Positions 1 to 12,794 are shown, counted from the stretch's first letter. The stretch is DNA of 64,000 nt from Vibrio neonatus (GCF_024346975.1 NZ_AP024885.1:1-64000); one strand, 5' to 3'. Notes: generated from the letters alone by a model not told the origin. Program-made: numbers and translations.

Positions 1-1401
1 GTGTCATCTTCGCTTTGGACTCAATGTTTGCAGCAACTTCAAGAAGAGCTTCCTGCAACCGAATTCAGCATGTGGGTACGACCACTGCAAGCTGAGTTAA
101 GCGGTAATACGCTTACTTTATTCGCCCCAAACCGATTTGTGTTGGATTGGGTACGCGATAAGTACATCAATAGCATCAATCGTCACCTGCAAGAATTCTG
201 TGATAACGATATTCCTAGCCTTAGATTTGAGGTGGGAAGTAAACCTGTTTCTGCGCCAACTCCTGTGAAAAAAACCGCAGCGGATGTTGCTGCTGAGTTT
301 TCAGCACCGGCGCAACTTGCTAGACGCAGACCTGTGCATAAGACTTGGGATAACGATAGTGATGTTTCTGATATCACTTACCGTTCTAACGTCAATGTTA
401 AGCATCGCTTTAATAACTTTGTTGAAGGTAAATCTAACCAACTTGGTTTAGCGGCAGCTCGACAAGTGTCGGATAATCCTGGAGCCGCATACAACCCACT
501 GTTTTTATATGGTGGAACAGGTTTAGGTAAAACGCACTTATTGCACGCAGTAGGTAACGCCATTGTTGATAACAAGCCAAACGCGAAAGTGGTGTATATG
601 CACTCTGAGCGTTTTGTTCAGGATATGGTTAAGGCATTACAAAACAATGCCATTGAAGAATTTAAACGTTACTACCGCAGTGTAGATGCGCTATTAATCG
701 ATGATATTCAGTTCTTTGCTAATAAAGAGCGTTCTCAAGAAGAGTTTTTCCATACCTTTAATGCATTATTAGAAGGTAATCAGCAAATTATTCTTACTTC
801 AGATCGTTATCCAAAAGAGATTAACGGCGTTGAAGATCGCTTAAAATCTCGTTTTGGCTGGGGACTGACAGTTGCTATCGAACCACCTGAACTAGAAACG
901 CGCGTCGCTATCTTAATGAAGAAAGCAGAAGATCATCAAATTCATCTTGCTGATGAAGTGGCGTTCTTTATTGCTAAGCGTCTGCGTTCTAATGTTCGTG
1001 AGTTAGAGGGTGCGTTGAACCGTGTTATTGCAAATGCCAATTTCACTGGTCGCCCAATTACTATCGATTTTGTTCGAGAAGCGCTACGTGACTTGTTAGC
1101 TCTGCAAGAGAAGCTGGTTACTATTGATAATATTCAAAAGACTGTCGCTGAATATTACAAAATTAAAGTCGCTGATCTATTGTCTAAGCGTCGCTCACGT
1201 TCTGTTGCTCGTCCACGTCAATTGGCGATGGCTCTGGCTAAAGAACTGACCAACCATAGCTTGCCAGAAATCGGTGATGCATTTGGTGGGCGTGATCATA
1301 CTACGGTGTTACATGCATGCCGTAAGATAGAGCAGCTTCGAGAAGAGAGTCACGATATTAAAGAAGACTACTCGAATCTAATCCGTACACTTTCATCGTA
1401 A
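1..1401 (+). CDS. dnaA: Chromosomal replication initiator DnaA
   Basis: DnaA is the AAA+ initiator that binds DnaA boxes at oriC, melts the origin and loads the DnaB helicase. The 466 residues show the standard layout: an N-terminal oligomerisation domain (about 1-85), a poorly conserved linker (about 86-130), the AAA+ core with Walker A GGTGLGKT at 171-178 and Walker [10 protein letters not shown] from 231, and the C-terminal DNA-binding domain with [12 protein letters not shown] near 430-441. The start is a GTG at base 1 followed by the typical MSSSLW opening. Because the window begins here, its promoter and any adjacent oriC boxes lie outside. dnaN follows after 17 bp, as in other gammaproteobacteria, so cotranscription is likely. 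Confidence 0.98.
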   Translation: MSSSLWTQCLQQLQEELPATEFSMWVRPLQAELSGNTLTLFAPNRFVLDWVRDKYINSINRHLQEFCDNDIPSLRFEVGSKPVSAPTPVKKTAADVAAEFSAPAQLARRRPVHKTWDNDSDVSDITYRSNVNVKHRFNNFVEGKSNQLGLAAARQVSDNPGAAYNPLFLYGGTGLGKTHLLHAVGNAIVDNKPNAKVVYMHSERFVQDMVKALQNNAIEEFKRYYRSVDALLIDDIQFFANKERSQEEFFHTFNALLEGNQQIILTSDRYPKEINGVEDRLKSRFGWGLTVAIEPPELETRVAILMKKAEDHQIHLADEVAFFIAKRLRSNVRELEGALNRVIANANFTGRPITIDFVREALRDLLALQEKLVTIDNIQKTVAEYYKIKVADLLSKRRSRSVARPRQLAMALAKELTNHSLPEIGDAFGGRDHTTVLHACRKIEQLREESHDIKEDYSNLIRTLSS

Positions 1402-1418
1402 TAGGTTATTAATAGAAA

Positions 1419-2519
1419 ATGAAATTCACTATTAATCGTCAGCATCTTATTAAGCCACTACAACAAGTTTCTGGTGCGTTAGCGGGTCGTCCTGCACTGC
1501 CTATTTTAGGTAACGTGCTACTTAAAGTGGATAATGGCATCTTATCGATGACCGCAACTGACCTTGAAGTTGAGCTGATCAGCCAAGTACAGCTGGAAAA
1601 CGATTTTGAACCGGGGAGCGTGACCGTTCCTTCGCGTAAGTTCTTTGATATTTGTCGTGGTCTTCCTGACAATGCCGACATTTCGTTGTCATTAGATGCA
1701 GAGCGAGTCATTGTTCGTTCTGGTCGTAGTCGTTTTTCTTTAGCAACTTTGCCCGCTATCGACTTCCCTAATATCGAAGATTGGCAATCAGATATCGAAT
1801 TAACTCTGACGCAAGGCCACCTGCGCTCTTTGATAGAGAAGACTCAGTTCTCTATGGCCAATCAGGATGTGCGTTATTACCTAAATGGTATGTTGTTTGA
1901 TATTGATGGTAATACATTGCGCTCTGTCGCCACTGATGGTCACCGTATGGCGGTATCAGAGACCACATTAGCGGACAGCTATTCTCAGCAACAAGTGATT
2001 ATCCCACGTAAGGGTGTACTTGAGCTGATGAAAATTTTAGACCAACCTGAAGAAGCGGTAAGCTTGTTGATTGGTTCTTCAAACATTCGAGTGAGCGTGG
2101 CGAATTTTGTCTTCACTTCGAAGCTCGTTGATGGTCGTTTCCCCGATTATCGCCGCGTAATGCCGCAAAACACCACTAAAACGGTGATTGCTGAGTGTGA
2201 TGACTTACGTCAAGCATTCTCGCGAGCGGCTATTTTATCGAATGAAAAATTCCGTGGGGTAAGGGTTAACCTTTCTAGCGGGACGATGCAAATTACCGCC
2301 AACAACCCTGAGCAAGAAGAAGCACAAGAGGTGGTTGATGTTGACTATCAAGGTGATGACTTAGAAATCGGCTTTAACGTAAGCTACGTGCTAGATGTAC
2401 TAAATGCGGTACGTTGTGAAAAAGTGTCTATTTCTATGTCAGACGCAAATGCCAGTGCCTTGATTGAGAATGCTGAAGATTCAAGCGCTCAATACGTGGT
2501 AATGCCGATCCGTCTATAA
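1419..2519 (+). CDS. dnaN: DNA polymerase III beta sliding clamp
   Basis: DnaN is the ring-shaped dimer that tethers DNA polymerases and repair factors to DNA. The 366-residue protein has the family's usual length, starts [20 protein letters not shown] and ends with the conserved YVVMPIRL tail that lines the partner-binding pocket. Three topologically repeated clamp domains of roughly 120 residues are expected, and the length fits. It lies 17 bp after dnaA and 4 bp before recF, so the three are probably one transcriptional unit. No oddities are seen. Confidence 0.98.
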   Translation: MKFTINRQHLIKPLQQVSGALAGRPALPILGNVLLKVDNGILSMTATDLEVELISQVQLENDFEPGSVTVPSRKFFDICRGLPDNADISLSLDAERVIVRSGRSRFSLATLPAIDFPNIEDWQSDIELTLTQGHLRSLIEKTQFSMANQDVRYYLNGMLFDIDGNTLRSVATDGHRMAVSETTLADSYSQQQVIIPRKGVLELMKILDQPEEAVSLLIGSSNIRVSVANFVFTSKLVDGRFPDYRRVMPQNTTKTVIAECDDLRQAFSRAAILSNEKFRGVRVNLSSGTMQITANNPEQEEAQEVVDVDYQGDDLEIGFNVSYVLDVLNAVRCEKVSISMSDANASALIENAEDSSAQYVVMPIRL

Positions 2520-2523
2520 CGGT

Positions 2524-3606
2524 ATGCCTCTTAGTCGTCTCATAATAAAACAGTTTAGAAATATAGAAGCCTGCGACATTAGTCCGTCGTCAGGCTTCAA
2601 TTTTCTGATTGGCGCTAACGGAAGCGGAAAAACCAGTCTTCTTGAAGCTGTATATCTTCTGGGTCATGGACGCTCTTTTAAAAGCTCCATCACTGGGCGA
2701 ATTATTCAGCATCAATGTGATGAGCTATTCGTACACGGAAGATTGCAAAACTCTCAACAATTTGAGCTTCCTCTTGGTATTAATAAGCGTCGTGATGGTA
2801 CAACAGAGGTTAAAATATCCGGTGAGTCTGGTCAGAAATTAGCTGAACTGGCTAAAGTATTGCCTTTACAGCTTATTCATCCAGAAGGCTTTGATCTGCT
2901 GACAGATGGCCCTAAGCATCGCCGCGCCTTTATTGATTGGGGTGTTTTTCACTGTGAACCTCAATTTTATGAGGCATGGGGGCGAGTAAAACGGCTGAAT
3001 AAACAGCGAAATGCTCTGTTAAAAACAGCGACCAGTTATCGAGAGTTAAGTTATTGGGATCAAGAACTGGCTAAGCTTGCCGAAATGATTTCCAATTGGC
3101 GCGCTGAATACGTCGCACAACTTAAAGAAGTGGCAGAGCCTTTGTGCCGAGATTTTCTGTCCGAATTTGACGTTTCGATCTCCTTCTACCAAGGCTGGGA
3201 GAGAGGGGCTGATTATGCTCAATTATTAGAGAAAAATTTCGAGAGAGATCAGCACCTTGGCTATACTTTTAGTGGCCCAAATAAAGCTGACCTAAAAATC
3301 AGAGTAAACGGTACTCCAGTAGAAGATATCTTATCTCGTGGACAACTTAAATTATTAGTATGTGCGCTTAGAGTTGCACAAGGTCAACACCTAACAAAAC
3401 TCACAGAAAAGCAGTGTATATATCTAATAGATGACTTTGCATCAGAGCTTGATAGTCAACGCAGAGCACGCTTAGCAGACTGTTTGAAGGAAACTGGAGC
3501 ACAAGTATTTGTAAGCTCTATTACAGAAAGCCAAATTGCTGAAATGAACAGCGAAAATAGCAAGATGTTTCATGTGGAACGTGGCAAAATAGAGTTAGTA
3601 AAATAA
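2524..3606 (+). CDS. recF: DNA replication and repair ATPase RecF
   Basis: RecF is an SMC-like ABC ATPase that works with RecO and RecR to load RecA at gapped DNA and stalled forks. The 360 residues carry Walker A GANGSGKT at 30-37, an ABC-type signature beginning SRGQLK at 271, and the Walker B segment [11 protein letters not shown] from 300. There is no long coiled coil, as expected for RecF rather than RecN or SMC. The ATG lies 4 bp after the dnaN stop, suggesting translational coupling. It ends the dnaA-dnaN-recF run; 265 bp then separate it from gyrB. Confidence 0.97.
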   Translation: MPLSRLIIKQFRNIEACDISPSSGFNFLIGANGSGKTSLLEAVYLLGHGRSFKSSITGRIIQHQCDELFVHGRLQNSQQFELPLGINKRRDGTTEVKISGESGQKLAELAKVLPLQLIHPEGFDLLTDGPKHRRAFIDWGVFHCEPQFYEAWGRVKRLNKQRNALLKTATSYRELSYWDQELAKLAEMISNWRAEYVAQLKEVAEPLCRDFLSEFDVSISFYQGWERGADYAQLLEKNFERDQHLGYTFSGPNKADLKIRVNGTPVEDILSRGQLKLLVCALRVAQGQHLTKLTEKQCIYLIDDFASELDSQRRARLADCLKETGAQVFVSSITESQIAEMNSENSKMFHVERGKIELVK

Positions 3607-3868
3607 GGGACTGACAGTATGTATTGTCCCCCAATGTAGCAGAGCAAATTATACTAATTTGACCAAAAATAGAGATTTGAACAAATGAGGGCGATAAACC
3701 CCTCAAATTATAAATTTAAGTCCTAAAGCGCTACCTCAAGTGCTAGGGTGTTTTTAACCCCTTAGCGTAGTAGAACATATTCAATATAGATGGCTATTAT
3801 CACGACTTGCTAGCTCACCATTTGGTTGAGAGCAATATGGATGATTAATAGGCCCAAATAGAGAGTAA

Positions 3869-6289
<2,421 letters not shown>

Positions 6290-6353
6290 TTTATATGCGT
6301 CACTCTGTTAGGTAAAAAGCCAGACAGAGTGTGAGTTAAGCCAGTGAATCAAT

Positions 6354-6388
6354 AAGCACTGCCTATTTTTAGGTGGTGCTTTTTTTTG
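6354..6388 (+). terminator. Rho-independent terminator after gyrB
   Basis: The arms AAGCACTGCCT and AGGTGGTGCTT pair across a TTTTT-containing loop and are followed by eight T residues. A second, upstream hairpin (arms CACTCTGT and ACAGAGTG, 6301-6331) lacks a T run and may stabilise the gyrB 3' end. Confidence 0.85.
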
Positions 6389-6427
6389 GATGAGAAAAAA
6401 AGATTTTAAAATTTTTTTAGAAAAAAC

Positions 6428-6456
6428 CTTGAAACAGAGGTTGTCCATCCTTATAT
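6428..6456 (+). promoter_or_regulatory. Sigma-32 (heat-shock) promoter for ibpA
   Basis: A perfect CTTGAAA -35 element at 6428-6434 is followed after 14 bp by CCTTATAT at 6449-6456, which matches six of the eight fixed or free positions of the sigma-32 -10 consensus CCCCATNT. It would start a transcript near 6463 with a leader of about 178 nt. This fits a heat-shock gene that also has leader-based control. The promoter is inferred from sequence match only. Confidence 0.75.
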
Positions 6457-6614
6457 CTAGATGTGAAGAGGATGCCTGATGGGTCTTCTGAACCGCTTTA
6501 CTCGCTTCGCTCTTTTAGAGGAAGGACAGTAGAAAGCACACAACTTAACTTTGTTGAAACCATGTCCTTGATGGAATGGAAACAACACCCTTAATCCGCC
6601 ACTCTGGGTTAAGG

Positions 6615-6636
6615 CTATTGCTAATGAATAGGATAG
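6615..6636 (+). promoter_or_regulatory. ROSE-like RNA thermometer core of ibpA
   Basis: The segment CTATTGCTA (6615-6623), loop ATGAA, TAGGATAG (6629-6636) folds into a hairpin that buries the ribosome site AGGA, 7 bp before the ATG at 6641. The pairing of UUGCU with AGGA leaves one G unpaired, which is the hallmark of ROSE elements: a U-A, U-G, bulged G, C-G, U-A block. ROSE elements open on heating and expose the ribosome site of small heat-shock genes. The core is seen directly; the upstream helper hairpins in the leader were not modelled. Confidence 0.8.
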
Positions 6637-6640
6637 TATT

Positions 6641-7093
6641 ATGAGAACTGTAGATTTCACTCCTTTGTACCGCAACGCTATTGGCTTCGATCGTCTATTA
6701 AACATGATGGAGTCTTCTTCTGCCAAAAATGCTTCAGCGGGATACCCTCCATACAACATCGAACAGCAAGATGAAAACAACTACCGTATTACTATGGCTG
6801 TTGCTGGATTTGCTGATGATCAGCTAGATATTACGCAAAAAGAAAACGTACTGATTGTGCGTGGTGAACGCCAAGCTGAAGAAGGCAAAACCTACATTTA
6901 CCAAGGTATTGCTGAGCGTGATTTTGAACGTAAATTCCAATTGGCTGATTACGTGAAAGTAGTAGGTGCTACTATGGAAAATGGTTTATTGCACATTGAT
7001 TTACAACGAGAAATCCCTGAAGCAATGCAACCTCGTAAAATTGCGATTAATGGTAGCAAACTCATTGAGGGCAACACCGACTCTGCCAAATAA
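6641..7093 (+). CDS. ibpA: Small heat-shock protein IbpA/HspA (Hsp20 family)
   Basis: This is an ATP-independent holdase chaperone that binds aggregating proteins and hands them to DnaK/ClpB. The 150 residues open MRTVDFTPLYRNAIGFDRL, characteristic of IbpA/B. The alpha-crystallin domain runs from about 36 to 125 (YPPYNIEQQDENNYRITMAVAGF is its start), with the GLLHIDLQREIPE end, followed by a short C-terminal tail. Length and start agree with the family. It stands alone between gyrB and convergent avtA. A sigma-32-type promoter and a ROSE-like thermometer lie just upstream, so heat should act both on transcription and on translation. Confidence 0.95.
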   Translation: MRTVDFTPLYRNAIGFDRLLNMMESSSAKNASAGYPPYNIEQQDENNYRITMAVAGFADDQLDITQKENVLIVRGERQAEEGKTYIYQGIAERDFERKFQLADYVKVVGATMENGLLHIDLQREIPEAMQPRKIAINGSKLIEGNTDSAK

Positions 7094-7116
7094 TGAGTAA
7101 TTGAACAAAGCAGTGA

Positions 7117-7141
7117 AAGAGCGCCAATGGCGCTCTTTTTT
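7117..7141. terminator. Terminator shared by convergent ibpA and avtA
   Basis: A perfect hairpin, AAAGAGCGCC-AAT-GGCGCTCTTT, is followed by T residues on the plus strand and preceded by A residues. It can therefore stop transcripts from both sides. Confidence 0.85.
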
Positions 7142-7144
7142 AGT

Positions 7145-8401
7145 TTAGAGATAGGCTTTCTTTACTTCTTCAGCAATAATTTTAATGCCACTTTGCATAT
7201 CTTGATCGTTTTGCACATAGTTCATTCTTAAACACTGTTTTGAATGTGGCCACTCTTCTTCTTGTCCAAAAAAGAAATATTCTCCGGGAACAATCAGTAC
7301 CCCACGAGCTTTTAGACGTTTATACAATTCCATGGTCGTAATCGGCAATTCATCAAACCAAAGCCATAGGAATATAGCGCCTTCGGGTTTATGAATGCGG
7401 AATCTAGGATCGGTGATTTCAGATTGCAGTAGAGAAATAGCTTGCGCTGATTTGTGCTGATAGAAAGGCTTGATTACCTCATCGCTCAATCTTAATAGAT
7501 CATTTGATTCAATCATGTGCTGAGCAACCGTTGGTCCAATACTTCCCGGTGCTAAACCAATAATGCCGTTGATATTGGTGAGGGCTTGGGTTATTTCCTC
7601 ATTGGCTATGACGATGCCACATCTTACGCCGGGTAATCCTAGTTTTGATAAGCTCATGCAAAGAATAGTGTTGTCGTTCCAAAAAGGGGTAGCATGTTCA
7701 AAGACGATATTAGGAAAAGGTGTGCCGTAGGCGTTGTCTAAAATTAACGGAATATTATGCTGTTTTGCCAGTTTATCTAGCTTATACACTTCTTCATCAG
7801 TGAGTAAATTTCCGGTTGGGTTGGTCGGTCTAGAAGCACAAATAGCGGCCACAGAGTCATCGATTTTTATTTGTGAGAAATCTACGTGGTATTTAAATTG
7901 CTGATTTTCTAGCAGCTCAATTTCAGGTTTATAAGACACAAAGATATCGTCCTGAATACCTGAATCGCAATACCCTATGTATTCAGGCGCGAGTGGTAAT
8001 AGAATTTTCTTATGCGAGCCGTCAGGTTGCTTTCCTGCCAACAGATTAAATAGATAGAAAAAGGCGCTTTGGCTACCGTTGGTTAAAGAGATATTTTTTT
8101 CACTAATATCCCAATCGTAGGTTTCTTTTAGTAAGGCGGCCAGTCCGCTGACAAATGTATCTTTACCTTGTGGTCCATCATAGTTGGCCATGGCGGCGAC
8201 TAGTTCACCACTGGTAAGCATTTGGCGGGTAATATCAGAGAAATAATCCAACATTTCAGGTATTGCTGCAGGGTTTCCGCCACCTAGCATTAGAGCTCCA
8301 GGCGTGCGTAAACCATCATTTAAATCACCCATTAGCTGAGTAATCCCTGAGTTTCGGTTAAATTTTTCTCCGAATGCTGAATAAGTATTTTCTGAAGACA
8401 T
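7145..8401 (-). CDS. avtA: Valine-pyruvate aminotransferase AvtA
   Basis: AvtA is a PLP-dependent class I/II aminotransferase that interconverts valine plus pyruvate with 2-ketoisovalerate plus alanine in branched-chain amino acid and alanine metabolism. The 418-residue protein shows the fold-type I landmarks: NPTGNLLTDEE (about 214), the DNAYGTPFP segment (about 243), the PLP-lysine region SLSKLGLPGVRCG (about 270), and a C-terminal LRMNY arginine for the substrate carboxylate. The opening MSSENTYSAFGEKFNRNSGI matches the family. It is a single gene that converges with ibpA. The same gene is found at this place in other vibrios. Confidence 0.92.
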   Translation of the reverse strand: MSSENTYSAFGEKFNRNSGITQLMGDLNDGLRTPGALMLGGGNPAAIPEMLDYFSDITRQMLTSGELVAAMANYDGPQGKDTFVSGLAALLKETYDWDISEKNISLTNGSQSAFFYLFNLLAGKQPDGSHKKILLPLAPEYIGYCDSGIQDDIFVSYKPEIELLENQQFKYHVDFSQIKIDDSVAAICASRPTNPTGNLLTDEEVYKLDKLAKQHNIPLILDNAYGTPFPNIVFEHATPFWNDNTILCMSLSKLGLPGVRCGIVIANEEITQALTNINGIIGLAPGSIGPTVAQHMIESNDLLRLSDEVIKPFYQHKSAQAISLLQSEITDPRFRIHKPEGAIFLWLWFDELPITTMELYKRLKARGVLIVPGEYFFFGQEEEWPHSKQCLRMNYVQNDQDMQSGIKIIAEEVKKAYL

Positions 8402-8495
8402 ATAAGGCCCTAATTCTTTCTAAATCAGTATAGGAAAGAGATCAACATTAGCCTAGTAGACGGGGAATACTCAATAGTTTAATGAGTATTTATAA

Positions 8496-8521
8496 TAAAA
8501 AGCCCAGCCGGAGCTGGGCTT
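8496..8521 (-). terminator. Terminator of the glyQS operon
   Basis: Read on the minus strand, AAGCCCAGC-TCCG-GCTGGGCTT forms a strong 9-bp hairpin followed by TTTATTATA, directly after the glyS stop at 8529. Confidence 0.88.
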
Positions 8522-8528
8522 GATAAGA

Positions 8529-10595
8529 TTATTTCTGCAGAAGAGAAATATCGGCAATTTGTAGGAATAAATTGCGCAGCTTGTTCAGTAGCGTTAAGCG
8601 GTTCTTTTTCAGAGCTTCGTCATCGGCCATAACCATAACGTTGTCAAAGAATGCATCAACAGGCTCACGTAAATCAGCCAGTTTGCTTAGTGCTTGCTGG
8701 TAGTCACCTGTGGCGAAAGCAGGTTCAAGTGCTTCAGCCATGACTTCAACGTTTTCAGCCAGTGCTTTCTCTGCATCTTCTTGAAGAAGAGCAAGATCGA
8801 TTTCTTCAGCTAATTCGCCATCAAACTTAGCAAGGATATTACCTACACGTTTGTTCGCGGCAGCCAATGCAGTTGCCGCTTCTAGACCACGGAAGTGAGA
8901 TACCGCTTTAACACGTTGGTCAAAATCAGCAGGTTTAGTTGGGCGACGAGCCAATACCGCTTGGATAATATCAATGCTGAAGCCAGCATCTTGATACCAA
9001 GAACGGAAACGACCTAGCATGAAATCAAGTACGTCGGCTTCTACGTTTTGGTTAGTCAGTTTATCGCCTAGCTGTGCTTTTGCTTCGTGGATCAGGTCAA
9101 CAAGGTCTAGCTTGTAGCCATTTTCTACGATGATACGTAGCACACCTAGTGATGCACGACGTAGTGCAAATGGGTCAGAACCTTTTGGTGCTTGACCAAT
9201 GCCGAAGATACCAACAATAGTATCTAGCTTGTCAGCCATAGCTACAGCAGAAGAAATACCAGTGCTTGGCAAATCATCCCCAGCAAAACGAGGCATGTAT
9301 TGCTCGTAAAGTGCTAGAGCCACTTCTTTATCTTCGCCGTCATGAGTTGCGTAGTGCATGCCCATAACACCTTGAGTATCGGTAAATTCGAATACCATAG
9401 AAGTCATTAGGTCACATTTAGCCAGTAGACCAGCACGCGTGGTTTTTTCTACGTCAGCGTCGATTTGCTTAGCAATGTAACCGGCTAGAGCTGTGATGCG
9501 ATCGGTTTTATCTTTGATAGTACCCAGTTGTTTTTGGAAAACAGCTTGTTCTAGTTCAGGAAGACGATCGATCAAAGGACGTTTACGGTCGGTATTAAAG
9601 AAGAACTCCGCATCCGCTAGACGAGGACGAACCACTTTTTCGTTACCTTCAATAACTTGACGAGGGTCTTTAGATTCGATGTTAGAAACAAAGATAAAGT
9701 TAGGCAGTAGCTTTTTGTTTTCGTCATAAACAGGGAAGTACTTTTGGTCACCTTTCATGGTGTAAACCAAAGCTTCAGAAGGCACTTTTAAGAACTCTTC
9801 TTCAAACTTCGCTGTCAGTACCACTGGCCATTCTACCAAAGAGGTGACTTCTTCAACTAGATCGTCTTCTAGGTCAGCAACACCGCCAACCGCTGCCGCG
9901 GCTTTTTTAGAATCAGCTAGGATAATTGCTTTACGTGCTTCGTAATCTGCCATTACTTTACCGCGCTCTTCTAAAATAGCAGGGTATTGATCGGCTGAAT
10001 CGATAGTAAACTCTTGCTCACCCATGAAGCGGTGACCACGAATAGTACGACCGGATGCAACGCCAAGGATCTTACCTTCGATAAGCTCATCACCAAGCAG
10101 TACCGTCAGTGTTTTTACTGGGCGGATAAAGTGAATGTCTGAGTCGCCCCAACGCATTACTTTAGGGATAGGCAGTCCAGTTAGCGCTTTAGCCGCGATA
10201 TCTAGAACCAATTCTTGAACTGGCTTGCCTTTTACTTCTTGTTTGAAAAGAAGCCATTCGCCTTTGTCTGTTTTAAGACGCTCAGCTTGCTCAACAGAAA
10301 TACCGTTGCCGCGAGCCCAGCCTTGAGCAGCTTTAGTTGGGTTGCCGTCAGCATCAAATGCCACCGAAATTGCAGGGCCACGTTTCTCAACCACTTTGTC
10401 TGCTTGGCCTTCAGCCAGGCTAGTCACTTTAAGTGCTAAACGACGAGGTGCTGCGTACCATTTTACGCCTTCGTGAGAAAGCTCAGCCGCTTTAAGACCT
10501 GCTTCAAAGTTAGAAGCAAACGCTTCTGCTAGAGAACGAAGTGCTGTTGGTGGTAGCTCTTCGGTACCCAGTTCAATTAGAAAATTCTTCGCCAT
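8529..10595 (-). CDS. glyS: Glycyl-tRNA synthetase beta subunit
   Basis: GlyS is the large subunit of the bacterial alpha2-beta2 glycyl-tRNA synthetase; it contributes tRNA recognition, including the C-terminal anticodon-binding region. The 688-residue length is normal for the family (about 689). The opening [21 protein letters not shown] is diagnostic. Further conserved blocks are [19 protein letters not shown] (about 147), [20 protein letters not shown] (about 286) and [19 protein letters not shown] residues near 390. The gene starts 2 bp after the glyQ stop, so the two subunits are translationally coupled, and a strong terminator follows. Confidence 0.97.
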   Translation of the reverse strand: MAKNFLIELGTEELPPTALRSLAEAFASNFEAGLKAAELSHEGVKWYAAPRRLALKVTSLAEGQADKVVEKRGPAISVAFDADGNPTKAAQGWARGNGISVEQAERLKTDKGEWLLFKQEVKGKPVQELVLDIAAKALTGLPIPKVMRWGDSDIHFIRPVKTLTVLLGDELIEGKILGVASGRTIRGHRFMGEQEFTIDSADQYPAILEERGKVMADYEARKAIILADSKKAAAAVGGVADLEDDLVEEVTSLVEWPVVLTAKFEEEFLKVPSEALVYTMKGDQKYFPVYDENKKLLPNFIFVSNIESKDPRQVIEGNEKVVRPRLADAEFFFNTDRKRPLIDRLPELEQAVFQKQLGTIKDKTDRITALAGYIAKQIDADVEKTTRAGLLAKCDLMTSMVFEFTDTQGVMGMHYATHDGEDKEVALALYEQYMPRFAGDDLPSTGISSAVAMADKLDTIVGIFGIGQAPKGSDPFALRRASLGVLRIIVENGYKLDLVDLIHEAKAQLGDKLTNQNVEADVLDFMLGRFRSWYQDAGFSIDIIQAVLARRPTKPADFDQRVKAVSHFRGLEAATALAAANKRVGNILAKFDGELAEEIDLALLQEDAEKALAENVEVMAEALEPAFATGDYQQALSKLADLREPVDAFFDNVMVMADDEALKKNRLTLLNKLRNLFLQIADISLLQK

Positions 10596-10597
10596 GA

Positions 10598-11527
10598 TTA
10601 TTTGTCCTCGTTCTTAGCTACAGGTCGACACATAGGGAAGCCAAGAGCTTCACGTGACGCGTAGTACGCCTCTGCAACTGCTTTAGTCAGATCGCGAATA
10701 CGAAGGATATAACGTTGACGCTCTGTTACTGAGATAGCTTTACGTGCATCAAGTAGGTTGAATGCGTGACCAGCTTTAAGAATACGTTCATAAGCAGGAA
10801 GTGGTAATGGCTTGTCTAGTGCCAATAGCTCTTTACACTCTTTTTCACACTGCTCGAAGAAACCAAATAGGAAGTCCACATCAGCGTGTTCAAAGTTGTA
10901 AGTGGATTGCTCAACTTCGTTTTGGTGGAAAATATCACCGTAAGTGACTTTAGAGCCATCGGGTGCAACGTTCCAAGTTAGGTCGTAAACAGAGTCTACT
11001 TCTTGAATGTACATTGCTAGACGTTCGATACCGTAAGTGATTTCGCCAGTAACAGGCTTACACTCTAGGCCGCCAACTTGCTGGAAGTAAGTAAACTGGG
11101 TTACTTCCATGCCGTTTAGCCAAACTTCCCAACCAAGACCCCAAGCACCCAAAGTTGGGTTTTCCCAGTTGTCTTCTACGAAACGAATATCGTGAACCAG
11201 TGGATCGATACCAAGCACTTCAAGAGAGCCAAGGTACAACTCTTGGATGTTATCCGGAGAAGGTTTAAGAGCTACTTGGAATTGATAGTAATGCTGCAGG
11301 CGGTTTGGGTTCTCACCGTAACGTCCGTCAGTTGGACGACGTGAAGGTTGAACGTATGCCGTTGACATTGGCTCTGGGCCAAGTGCACGCAGACACGTCA
11401 TTGGGTGAGAGGTGCCGGCACCTACTTCCATATCTAGCGGTTGAACAATAGTACATCCGTTTTGAGCCCAATAATCCTGCAGCGCGAGGATCATTCCCTG
11501 GAAGGTTTTGATATCGTATTTATGCAT
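10598..11527 (-). CDS. glyQ: Glycyl-tRNA synthetase alpha subunit
   Basis: GlyQ is the catalytic small subunit that activates glycine and charges tRNA-Gly. The reading frame stays open upstream to 11635, but the family begins [20 protein letters not shown], so the ATG at 11527 is chosen, giving 309 residues (family about 300). Class II motifs are visible in the [17 protein letters not shown] region and in [21 protein letters not shown]. glyS follows immediately. The 36 extra codons upstream read as non-conserved leader. Confidence 0.97.
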   Translation of the reverse strand: MHKYDIKTFQGMILALQDYWAQNGCTIVQPLDMEVGAGTSHPMTCLRALGPEPMSTAYVQPSRRPTDGRYGENPNRLQHYYQFQVALKPSPDNIQELYLGSLEVLGIDPLVHDIRFVEDNWENPTLGAWGLGWEVWLNGMEVTQFTYFQQVGGLECKPVTGEITYGIERLAMYIQEVDSVYDLTWNVAPDGSKVTYGDIFHQNEVEQSTYNFEHADVDFLFGFFEQCEKECKELLALDKPLPLPAYERILKAGHAFNLLDARKAISVTERQRYILRIRDLTKAVAEAYYASREALGFPMCRPVAKNEDK

Positions 11528-11765
11528 AGTCGTTTCGCGCGATTCTTTTGTCTGAATATGAAATAACTTTGAATTATACCCAGATATTAAGATGGGGAGT
11601 AGTGAAAAAACCGTCAATTCACGTATCGAGAACAAGACAAATGCAAAATAGACCCTCTAGCTTTCATGGTTTGCAGAATATAGTGAAATCTATACCGCTC
11701 ATTTTGTGGCAACGATTAATGGTAAAACAGAGAGAGTGCAGAGCTAAAATAAGTCAGCATCTTAG

Positions 11766-11792
11766 TTGCATAGCAATTGATTGATGTATAAA
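11766..11792 (+). promoter_or_regulatory. Candidate promoter of mneA
   Basis: TTGCAT at 11766-11771 and TATAAA at 11787-11792 are separated by 15 bp and lie just ahead of the riboswitch. The spacing is slightly short, so this is a candidate only. Confidence 0.4.
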
Positions 11793-11794
11793 AT

Positions 11795-11967
11795 CCACAC
11801 CATCTTTGGGGAGTAGCTTACCGAGACTGCAAGTCCGGTTCGTCCGTCAACATAATTGATGCAAAATCATCATGGCGTTCGAGACTCTTTGTTTAGCAAG
11901 ACCTTAGATAAGAATCGCTATCCTTGGTGGGAGAGTGACCCTTATCTATCGTTTGTTATCTCCCACC
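11795..11967 (+). ncRNA. yybP-ykoY manganese riboswitch
   Basis: The leader contains the two conserved parts of the yybP-ykoY aptamer: CTTTGGGGAGTAGC at 11804-11817, and CGTCAACAT at 11845-11853. Between them lies a hairpin (ACCG-a-GACT paired with AGTC-CGGT, 11820-11839). Downstream, GGTGGGAGA (11926-11934) pairs perfectly with TCTCCCACC (11959-11967). GAGACTCTTT (11881-11890) can also pair with AAAGAGAGTC, which overlaps the ribosome site of the next gene, so control of translation is likely. The class binds Mn2+ and usually precedes Mn exporters, as it does here. Confidence 0.9.
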
Positions 11968-11980
11968 TAAAGAGAGTCTT

Positions 11981-12535
11981 TTGAGCGTTCTAGCCATTTC
12001 TATCACGACGGTTTCTTTAGCTGAAATTGGGGATAAAACCCAACTTCTCGCCCTCCTATTAGCCAGTCGATACCGTAAGCCTTTGCCTATCATAGCCGCT
12101 ATATTTTTAGCGACCGTTGCTAATCATGCTGTGGCAGCTTGGTTGGGAGTATTGGTTTCCGACTTATTAAATCCTGACGTTCTGAAATGGGTTTTGGTAG
12201 TCAGCTTTACGCTGATGGCATTGTGGATTTTGATTCCAGATAAGTTAGATAGCAATGAGTCTATTTCTAATAAAGGCCCTTTTGTGGCGAGCTTTATTGC
12301 TTTCTTTGTCGCCGAAATAGGCGATAAAACCCAAATTGCTACCTCAATACTAGGCGCAAAGTTTCCCGATGCATTATGGATGGTGATATTAGGAACAACC
12401 GTAGGGATGTTATTAGCGAATGTGCCTGTGGTCATGATTGGCAAGTTGTCTGCTGAGCGATTGCCTTTGGTGCTTATCCGTAGAGTCACGGCTGCGCTTT
12501 TTATGCTGATGGCGGTAAGCGCAGCGATCTATTGA
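11981..12535 (+). CDS. mneA: Manganese exporter MneA (UPF0016/GDT1 family)
   Basis: This is an inner-membrane cation exporter. Its UPF0016 relatives include human TMEM165, yeast Gdt1 and the Vibrio cholerae Mn2+ exporter MneA. The 184 residues carry the duplicated family motif EIGDKTQ at 15-21 and 112-118, each in the first helix of a three-helix half, for six membrane segments in all. No ATG lies near the start, so TTG at 11981 is taken, with AAGAGAG just upstream; the resulting MSVLAISITTVSLAEIGDKT fits the family. A yybP-ykoY riboswitch in the leader indicates induction by Mn2+. tusA converges 10 bp downstream. Confidence 0.92.
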   Translation: MSVLAISITTVSLAEIGDKTQLLALLLASRYRKPLPIIAAIFLATVANHAVAAWLGVLVSDLLNPDVLKWVLVVSFTLMALWILIPDKLDSNESISNKGPFVASFIAFFVAEIGDKTQIATSILGAKFPDALWMVILGTTVGMLLANVPVVMIGKLSAERLPLVLIRRVTAALFMLMAVSAAIY

Positions 12536-12545
12536 TTGGATAGGC

Positions 12546-12794
12546 TTAAGCCAGCCCTTTTTTAATCAAATATTGAAATGGGGTGGTATCTGTTTTCTCT
12601 GCGATGAGTTGATGATCCATAAAACGGCAAAAGCTTGGAATATCACGCACTGTTGAAGGGTCATCGGCTTTTACGAGTAAAACTTCACCTTCTTGCATGG
12701 TGCGGATGGTTTTTCTTACCATCATTACAGGCTCTGGGCAGCGCAATCCTTCAGCCTCTAAAACTTGGCTGGCAACTTCTGGATTAAAAGACAT
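12546..12794 (-). CDS. tusA: Sulfurtransferase TusA
   Basis: TusA is a small sulfur carrier that takes persulfide sulfur from IscS and passes it to TusBCD for 2-thiolation of tRNA wobble uridines; it also affects other sulfur-dependent pathways. The 82 residues contain the family motif [14 protein letters not shown] with the persulfide cysteine at position 19, as in E. coli. A TTG five codons upstream (12809) is possible, but the ATG at 12794 has GGGAGAG as ribosome site and gives the usual length. It is transcribed divergently from the LysR gene. Confidence 0.93.
   Translation of the reverse strand: MSFNPEVASQVLEAEGLRCPEPVMMVRKTIRTMQEGEVLLVKADDPSTVRDIPSFCRFMDHQLIAEKTDTTPFQYLIKKGLA

Noticed and set aside
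1..100. Replication origin within the window
   Set aside because: The window starts at the dnaA start codon. No AT-rich box cluster is seen inside dnaA-gyrB; the origin is probably upstream of base 1.
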